Origin: Paludibacter sp.
Lineage (GTDB): Bacteria; Bacteroidota; Bacteroidia; Bacteroidales; Paludibacteraceae
Length of the DNA stretch: 12,172 bases
Direction: 5' to 3'
Assembly: GCA_024709185.1 (NCBI GenBank)
Contig: JANJXE010000459.1
Location: forward strand, 1 to 12,172
The notes under the pieces are model-generated. The model was given only the letters and a program-made list of their open reading frames with translations, was not told the DNA's origin and did no database searches. Positions 7,762-12,172 of this stretch are shown piece after piece (the first letter of the stretch is position 1; each line of letters starts with the position of its first letter). The position numbers were made by a program, and so were the translations under genes.

Positions 7762-9042
7762 ATGAATACACTCAACAGACGACAATTTATTAAAAATGCA
7801 GGAATGATTACCGGGGGCGTGTTGCTGGCAACGAGTCCCTGGTTTTCAGCTTTTTCGGAGCAACAACACACCAGGGGTGAAAAAGCCCGCATCGGAATTA
7901 TTGGTCCGGGTTCGCGCGGACAACACCTTATGGGCTTCCTCGCGGCGAACCCAAAGGTCGAAATCGTAGCCGTTTGCGATGTGTTTCAACCTTCTATCGA
8001 TGCCGCGCTGGCCATCGCTCCTGCAGCAACAGCCTATACCGACTACCGAAAGCTACTCGACGATAAAGCGGTGGATGCCGTAGTGATTACCACTCCCCTG
8101 TACCTTCACCACCGCATGGCCCTGGATGCTTTCGATGCAGGCAAACATGTATTCTGCGAAAAAGCCATCGCCTATTCCCTGGAGGAAACACATGCCATTT
8201 ACCAACGCTACCAGCAATCGGGCAAGGTGTTCTTTGTGGGACAGCAACGGCTCTTCGACCCACGCTATATCCACGCTATCGAAATGGTGCATTCCGGAGA
8301 ATTCGGAGTGGTAAGTGGCATAAGAGCATTCTGGCACCGCAACAACGACTGGCGCCGACCTGTGCCCGATACGGCTACCGACGAGCAAATCAACTGGCGG
8401 CTCTACAGTGCTTATTCCAAGGGCATCATGACCGAGCTGGCCTGCCATCAGCTGCAAATAGGCACCTGGGCCATGCGCGAAATCCCCGACAAGGTGATGG
8501 GACATGGTGCTATTACCTTCTGGAAGGAAAAACGCGAGGTGTACGACAATGTGAGCTGCATCTACCAGTTCGACAATGGCGTGAAGCTCAACTTCGACTC
8601 GGTGCTTTCGAATAAATTTTACGGTCTCGAAGAACAGATACTGTGTAACAAAGGAACGATAGAACCGGAGAAAAGCAAATATTACTACGAAGAGATACCA
8701 CCTGCTCCGGCTTTCCTGCAAATGCTCAACGATGTGGAGAATGCCCTTTTCGGGTCGATGCCTTTTGCCGGAACCAGTTGGGTACCCGAAACTGCCAATG
8801 TGAACGAGGGTTATTACCTGCTCGACCGCAAACCCGAAGGCGATGGCACTTCGCTGATGCTCGAGGCCTTTGCCGAAGCGGTAATCACCCGCAAGCAACC
8901 GCCACTCATAGCGGAGGAAGGCTACTACGCCACCCAGCTTTGTCTGCTCGGCCATCAGGCCATGGTGGAAGAACGTAGCCTGGTGTTTCCGGATGAATTT
9001 AAACTCGATTACCTCAACCATAAGGCTCCCGAAAGTCTGTAA
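7762..9042 (+). CDS. Tat-exported Gfo/Idh/MocA-family NAD(P)-dependent oxidoreductase
   Basis: This 426-residue protein belongs to the Gfo/Idh/MocA family, which uses NAD(P) to oxidise or epimerise sugars and, in family GH109, to hydrolyse glycosides by a redox mechanism. The N-terminus is a twin-arginine signal (R6-R7 in NRRQFIKNAG, then a hydrophobic GMITGGVLLA), so it is exported folded with its cofactor, probably to the periplasm. The Rossmann nucleotide site is at about residues 43-53 (IGIIGPGSRGQ), followed by VEIVAVCDV. The usual EKP catalytic motif is present as E133-K134-A135, with Ala for Pro. The C-terminal substrate domain includes HRNNDWRRP and MTELACHQLQIGTW. It heads a possible operon with a small membrane gene 11 nt downstream. 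The substrate is unknown; a PUL-derived sugar is a reasonable guess. Confidence 0.9.
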   Translation: MNTLNRRQFIKNAGMITGGVLLATSPWFSAFSEQQHTRGEKARIGIIGPGSRGQHLMGFLAANPKVEIVAVCDVFQPSIDAALAIAPAATAYTDYRKLLDDKAVDAVVITTPLYLHHRMALDAFDAGKHVFCEKAIAYSLEETHAIYQRYQQSGKVFFVGQQRLFDPRYIHAIEMVHSGEFGVVSGIRAFWHRNNDWRRPVPDTATDEQINWRLYSAYSKGIMTELACHQLQIGTWAMREIPDKVMGHGAITFWKEKREVYDNVSCIYQFDNGVKLNFDSVLSNKFYGLEEQILCNKGTIEPEKSKYYYEEIPPAPAFLQMLNDVENALFGSMPFAGTSWVPETANVNEGYYLLDRKPEGDGTSLMLEAFAEAVITRKQPPLIAEEGYYATQLCLLGHQAMVEERSLVFPDEFKLDYLNHKAPESL

Positions 9043-9053
9043 TCATTTTTTAC

Positions 9054-9287
9054 ATGAAAGAAATACGCATCACTCCGAAACAACAAAAACGGGAACTTCG
9101 CACTTTCCTGATTTGCCTGCTGATTGCCTTTATCAGCAATGTATATGCAATTATAAAGTATCAATCACCTGCCACCGAATTGTACAGCTCTCTGCACTAT
9201 GTGCTGCTGTTCAGTATGTTTCTGTATGTGGCATGGGCGCTGATGCGAATAATTTTCAGAGGGATTAAGAAGTTGATTAAGAAATAA
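9054..9287 (+). CDS. Small two-helix inner-membrane protein, function unknown
   Basis: This 77-residue protein has a very basic N-terminus (about residues 1-16), a hydrophobic helix at about 17-35 (TFLICLLIAFISNVYAII), a short polar loop (KYQSPATELYSS), a second hydrophobic helix at about 46-68 and a lysine-rich tail (GIKKLIKK). By the positive-inside rule both ends face the cytoplasm and the loop faces the periplasm. It starts 11 nt after the oxidoreductase stop, so translation is probably coupled. I do not recognise a family. The conserved-looking layout and clean hydrophobic periodicity argue for a real gene. A frame overlapping it at 8993-9268 starts inside the oxidoreductase gene and has no such organisation. 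Confidence 0.75.
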   Translation: MKEIRITPKQQKRELRTFLICLLIAFISNVYAIIKYQSPATELYSSLHYVLLFSMFLYVAWALMRIIFRGIKKLIKK

Positions 9288-9366
9288 TCTGGCTGATTTC
9301 CAGGGGCACATACTGACGAAAGACGGCATAACCCTACCGCCCCTTCACCGCTAAAACTCAGATTGC

Positions 9367-10335
9367 ATGGAATACGTTCAGAAATCCTTCGGCCAGGGCA
9401 ATACGCTGGTGTATGCCTGGTTTGCAGCCATGCACACCCGGGTGGATATTGCGCTGTGGACCAACGATAACCACAACAAACAGGAGCGTAGCAACGACAG
9501 CCCATCTGATTTGAGCCATTCCGTCTTCCTGCCCACCATCGTGGCGAATATCCAACAAGAAGTAAAACGCGTGGAAACTTTTGCCAACCGCTTCGACCCC
9601 GACAGCGAGCTCAGCCGCATCAACAGGATGGCTTTCGAACAACCGGTAACTGTATCAGAAGAACTTTTCGCCCTGCTCACCGAATGCATGACTTATACAC
9701 CCCTCACCCTGGGCTACTTCGACATCACCATCAATTCATTCAATGGATTTAAGCAAGGCATCCACAACATTACGACCGACCCTCTAAATCGCACCATCCG
9801 TTTTCTGCATCCCGATGTGCAGCTCGACCTTTCGGGATATATAAAAGGGTATGTATTGAGAGCCATTCGCAACATGCTTGAACAGGAAGGCATCAGCAAC
9901 GCCCTCGTCAACATGGGCAACAGTTCAATATTGGCCCTGGGTAATCATCCTCACGGCGAAGGCTGGAAAATCAGTCTTCCCGTACCGGCTTCTACAGACA
10001 AAACGACATTACTTAATACACCTGCTTCATTCGGCGAAACGAAGGCATCAAAAGAACCTGGAACTTCCGGCGAAGCGTACGAAACCAACGACTTTCTTCT
10101 CCTTAACGAATGCCTTTCCACTTCCGGTAACCGCCCCGACAGACCCTGGCCGGTGCTCAATCCATCCACCCACGAAGCAACGCAACGCAGCGCTCCGGTT
10201 TCGGCACGCACCACCGATCCCGCATTGGGCGAAGTACTTTCCACAGCCCTCTACCTGGCCGAAGAGGAAGATTATTTATACCTGAACCAAATCGTAATGG
10301 GAACAGGCGGCCCGCTGAAGTCGGTACTCACGTAA
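9367..10335 (+). CDS. Divergent ApbE-like (FAD:protein FMN transferase family) protein
   Basis: This 322-residue protein resembles ApbE, which attaches FMN from FAD to threonines of exported redox proteins. Family-like blocks in order are MHTRVDIALW (the MGT region), FDPDSELSRIN, LGYFDITIN, LDLSGYIKGY with K160, NALVNMGNSSILALG, LSTSGNRPD and EVLSTALYLA. Several signature positions differ: the HIIDPRTG motif reads PVLNPSTH (262-269), and the metal-binding Asp of the usual DALST block appears as Glu289. Between GWKISLPV and LSTSGN there is an extra low-complexity stretch of about 25 residues. No signal peptide or lipobox is present, although many ApbE proteins are exported; a stop at 9352 limits any upstream extension. 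The last 64 nt overlap the convergent gene. It may be a non-canonical transferase, a repurposed flavin-binding protein, or a gene under relaxed selection. Confidence 0.72.
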   Translation: MEYVQKSFGQGNTLVYAWFAAMHTRVDIALWTNDNHNKQERSNDSPSDLSHSVFLPTIVANIQQEVKRVETFANRFDPDSELSRINRMAFEQPVTVSEELFALLTECMTYTPLTLGYFDITINSFNGFKQGIHNITTDPLNRTIRFLHPDVQLDLSGYIKGYVLRAIRNMLEQEGISNALVNMGNSSILALGNHPHGEGWKISLPVPASTDKTTLLNTPASFGETKASKEPGTSGEAYETNDFLLLNECLSTSGNRPDRPWPVLNPSTHEATQRSAPVSARTTDPALGEVLSTALYLAEEEDYLYLNQIVMGTGGPLKSVLT

Positions 10336-12172
10336 TGATAACTGTTGGTACCGCTCACCACTCCCTTACTATAGTTGGTTTGCTCAACCGTCTCCGACAA
10401 ACTCACTAAATATTTTTTTGTTTCTTCAGTAGTAGTGGTTTTAAATTCCAACACATCGCCCACACCCCCGCTTATAGTCACCGGTTTTAACAGCAGTACA
10501 TCCTTCAGACGAATTGTTTTAGTGCTTTCAACAACGCTCCAAACTACTTCAGGAATTTCAGCCAGCGCTTTGTTATCAAAATAAACACCCCATTTGTTCG
10601 TTTCTTTCGTGGTTTGTTGAATCAACACATCCCCTTTCAGAAGATCAAAAAACAGCTCCTGTTCTTTTTCCTGAATCTGGATAGAGGGAGGAAGGTCGGC
10701 ACCGTTTTTGATTCGCAGCGTTTCTGTAAACGAATTGATTACCTTTATTTGTGATTCTCCGGATAGTTGCACCTTGTAATCGTTATACGCGACAGTCTGA
10801 TTGGCTCCCGTAAAAGCAACATTCATCCTTCCTGTAATATAGAACTGCCCCTTACTTCCGTTGCTGTAAGTGTGCACAGGCTGCTGACTTACATCAGCAT
10901 ACACTAAATCGCGCACATTAAACGGATATGCCGAGATCTCAATTTTAGGATTAAAGGTACTGCTAAAATCAAGCACACCCGGACATTTTTTATTCACAAA
11001 TAGCAGAAACTGGGTATCTTGATACTTAAATTCGGGCTTTGTATTTTTGGGATTTAACAAAAAATCATACACTTTATCGGTACTGATATCGGTAAAAATT
11101 ACTTTTTTCTCTTTTAAATCATATCTTCCATGGTAAACCTTATATTCTGCTTCCATTTTATAATCAGGACGGTAGTTGATAATCACATGTTTGGTGGCCG
11201 ATAAATTGCGAAGCATCACCATTTTTGCCGATAAATAATCGACACTGAATGCCATGTCTGTTATTTCGGTCGCTTCATCCTGTTTAAAATCGTAGTTGAT
11301 CAGTTTAGTAAAACTACCATTACCACCCGATATTTCGGCATTTAAACGCACTTCGCTGTAAATGTCATCATTGTTCACATTAAGCGCTGTGAATTTACTC
11401 TCGCTTCCCCCCAGTATAAAACGGACATAGTCGTCGAATTCATCCCCAATCGTCTTTTGAAAATAAGTGGTAGTGTAATTATTCAGATACCCCCGCCAGG
11501 TTCCATAGGAAGAACTATTGAACCACCCGTGGTCGATAAGAAGCTGCGCAACATTAAGCCTGCTTCCGGTGCGGTACGAGCGCATGTAGTGGAGAAAGGA
11601 ACCCGATACATTTGCTGCCAGAGTAAAAGGATACATCGAGACTTTTTCGAAAAATGGAAGGGCGGCATCATGATCCCACGATTCGGAGAGCAAATCAAAA
11701 ATGCTGTATTCTCCAAAATCAACATCCCAGAATGAACCCGCAAGGGTTCGCAAACTGGTCTTCAACAACAGCTCATTTTCAGGATTAGCAAGATCTTTAG
11801 CATCGGGCCATACCATCCGGTCGGCAAGTGGAGCATGCACTTCAGTGAAAAACAAATTATCCAGTTCTGTTGTCATGTAATAGTCCTGTGTGAAATGCAT
11901 GTATTCATGCGCGAGGGTCGATCGCATGTGCTCTTCGTCTTTACCTGAACCCAACTTTAAATTAAATTTGAAATAATAGCTGATGGGCAGCAACTTCCCC
12001 ATTGAGGTTATTTTTCCATAAAAACTATCGCCATAATCGGCCACATACACGGTAAACTTAAACCAGGGAGTTTTCAAATCAAACCCTTTGAACCGGTCGA
12101 TAATGTAATCCATATTGGCCACAATATCCTGAATAATGATGGGAGTTCCGCCTGCATCGGGATCGGTATTGG
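10272..12172 (-). CDS. Large hypothetical protein with HEYMH zinc-metalloprotease-like motif, 5' end outside the window
   Basis: The frame runs without a stop from the right edge of the window to a TAA at 10272-10274, giving at least 633 residues. A GTG at 12122 is a possible start, but the frame stays open upstream (reading TDPDAGGTPIIIQDIVANMD), so the gene most likely begins outside. The clearest motif is TLAHEYMHFTQDYYM: HEYMH lies at 11895-11909, and a Glu in FFTEVHAP (11841-11843) follows 18 residues after the second His, a spacing close to that of gluzincin metalloproteases. The first 270 residues or so are helical and aromatic-rich, and the rest looks like beta-rich repeats (for example TFTETLRIKNGADLPP-like segments). 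I do not recognise the family, and proteolytic activity is inferred from the motif alone. Base composition is more AT-rich than the PUL genes. Confidence 0.72.
   Translation of the reverse strand, partial: NTDPDAGGTPIIIQDIVANMDYIIDRFKGFDLKTPWFKFTVYVADYGDSFYGKITSMGKLLPISYYFKFNLKLGSGKDEEHMRSTLAHEYMHFTQDYYMTTELDNLFFTEVHAPLADRMVWPDAKDLANPENELLLKTSLRTLAGSFWDVDFGEYSIFDLLSESWDHDAALPFFEKVSMYPFTLAANVSGSFLHYMRSYRTGSRLNVAQLLIDHGWFNSSSYGTWRGYLNNYTTTYFQKTIGDEFDDYVRFILGGSESKFTALNVNNDDIYSEVRLNAEISGGNGSFTKLINYDFKQDEATEITDMAFSVDYLSAKMVMLRNLSATKHVIINYRPDYKMEAEYKVYHGRYDLKEKKVIFTDISTDKVYDFLLNPKNTKPEFKYQDTQFLLFVNKKCPGVLDFSSTFNPKIEISAYPFNVRDLVYADVSQQPVHTYSNGSKGQFYITGRMNVAFTGANQTVAYNDYKVQLSGESQIKVINSFTETLRIKNGADLPPSIQIQEKEQELFFDLLKGDVLIQQTTKETNKWGVYFDNKALAEIPEVVWSVVESTKTIRLKDVLLLKPVTISGGVGDVLEFKTTTTEETKKYLVSLSETVEQTNYSKGVVSGTNSYHYVSTDFSGPPVPITIWFRYK

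Noticed and set aside
8053..9021. Long antisense open frame of about 322 codons opposite the oxidoreductase gene
   Set aside because: It lies wholly inside a well-supported gene, has no recognisable motif, and such frames arise from codon bias on the opposite strand.
9302..9344. AGGGGC/GCCCCT inverted repeat in the gap before the ApbE-like gene
   Set aside because: The stem is only 6 bp with a 31-nt loop and no T run, so it is within chance expectation. The gap 9288-9366 shows no other clear signal.
12120..12122. GTG as the start codon of the minus-strand gene
   Set aside because: The frame remains open upstream to the window edge, and no signal peptide or start context is seen at the GTG, so the gene is treated as 5'-partial.

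Overview
The window looks like part of a Bacteroidota chromosome. The evidence is a SusC/SusD glycan-uptake pair, two secreted proteins with C-terminal regions resembling type IX secretion (T9SS) sorting domains, AT-rich gene starts without clear Shine-Dalgarno sites, and a TAnnTTTG-type promoter candidate. A free-living or marine/sediment member of the Bacteroidales/Marinilabiliales or a relative would fit, but the genus cannot be fixed from sequence alone.

Region 1 (1-7632, all + strand) is the downstream part of a polysaccharide utilisation locus (PUL). In order it holds the 3' end of a susC gene, a complete susD, a secreted two-domain protein (DNRLRE/CBM96-like domain plus right-handed beta-helix plus T9SS tail), a GH3 beta-glycosidase, and a short secreted DNRLRE/CBM96-like protein with its own T9SS tail. 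Gaps are 4 to 60 nt, so one transcript is likely. A perfect 11-bp GC-rich hairpin sits between susD and the enzyme genes. The implied scheme is binding, and possibly cleavage, of a glycan outside the cell by the T9SS-exported proteins, uptake by SusCD, and trimming of beta-linked oligosaccharides by the periplasmic GH3. No recognisable endo-acting hydrolase or lyase is visible, so the beta-helix protein is the only candidate for that job.

Region 2 (7633-10335, + strand) follows a 129-nt AT-rich gap with a candidate promoter and a 10-T run right before the next start codon. It encodes a Tat-exported Gfo/Idh/MocA oxidoreductase, a 77-residue two-helix membrane protein, and a divergent ApbE-like (FAD:protein FMN transferase family) protein with several altered signature residues and no signal peptide. 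These may form a small redox or sugar-modification operon attached to the PUL.

Region 3 (10272-12172, - strand) is one large convergent gene, open at the right edge of the window, for an unrecognised protein with an HEYMH zinc-protease-like motif. It is visibly more AT-rich than the PUL genes, and its 3' end overlaps the ApbE-like gene by 64 nt.

No tRNA, rRNA, CRISPR array, insertion sequence or integrase was seen.
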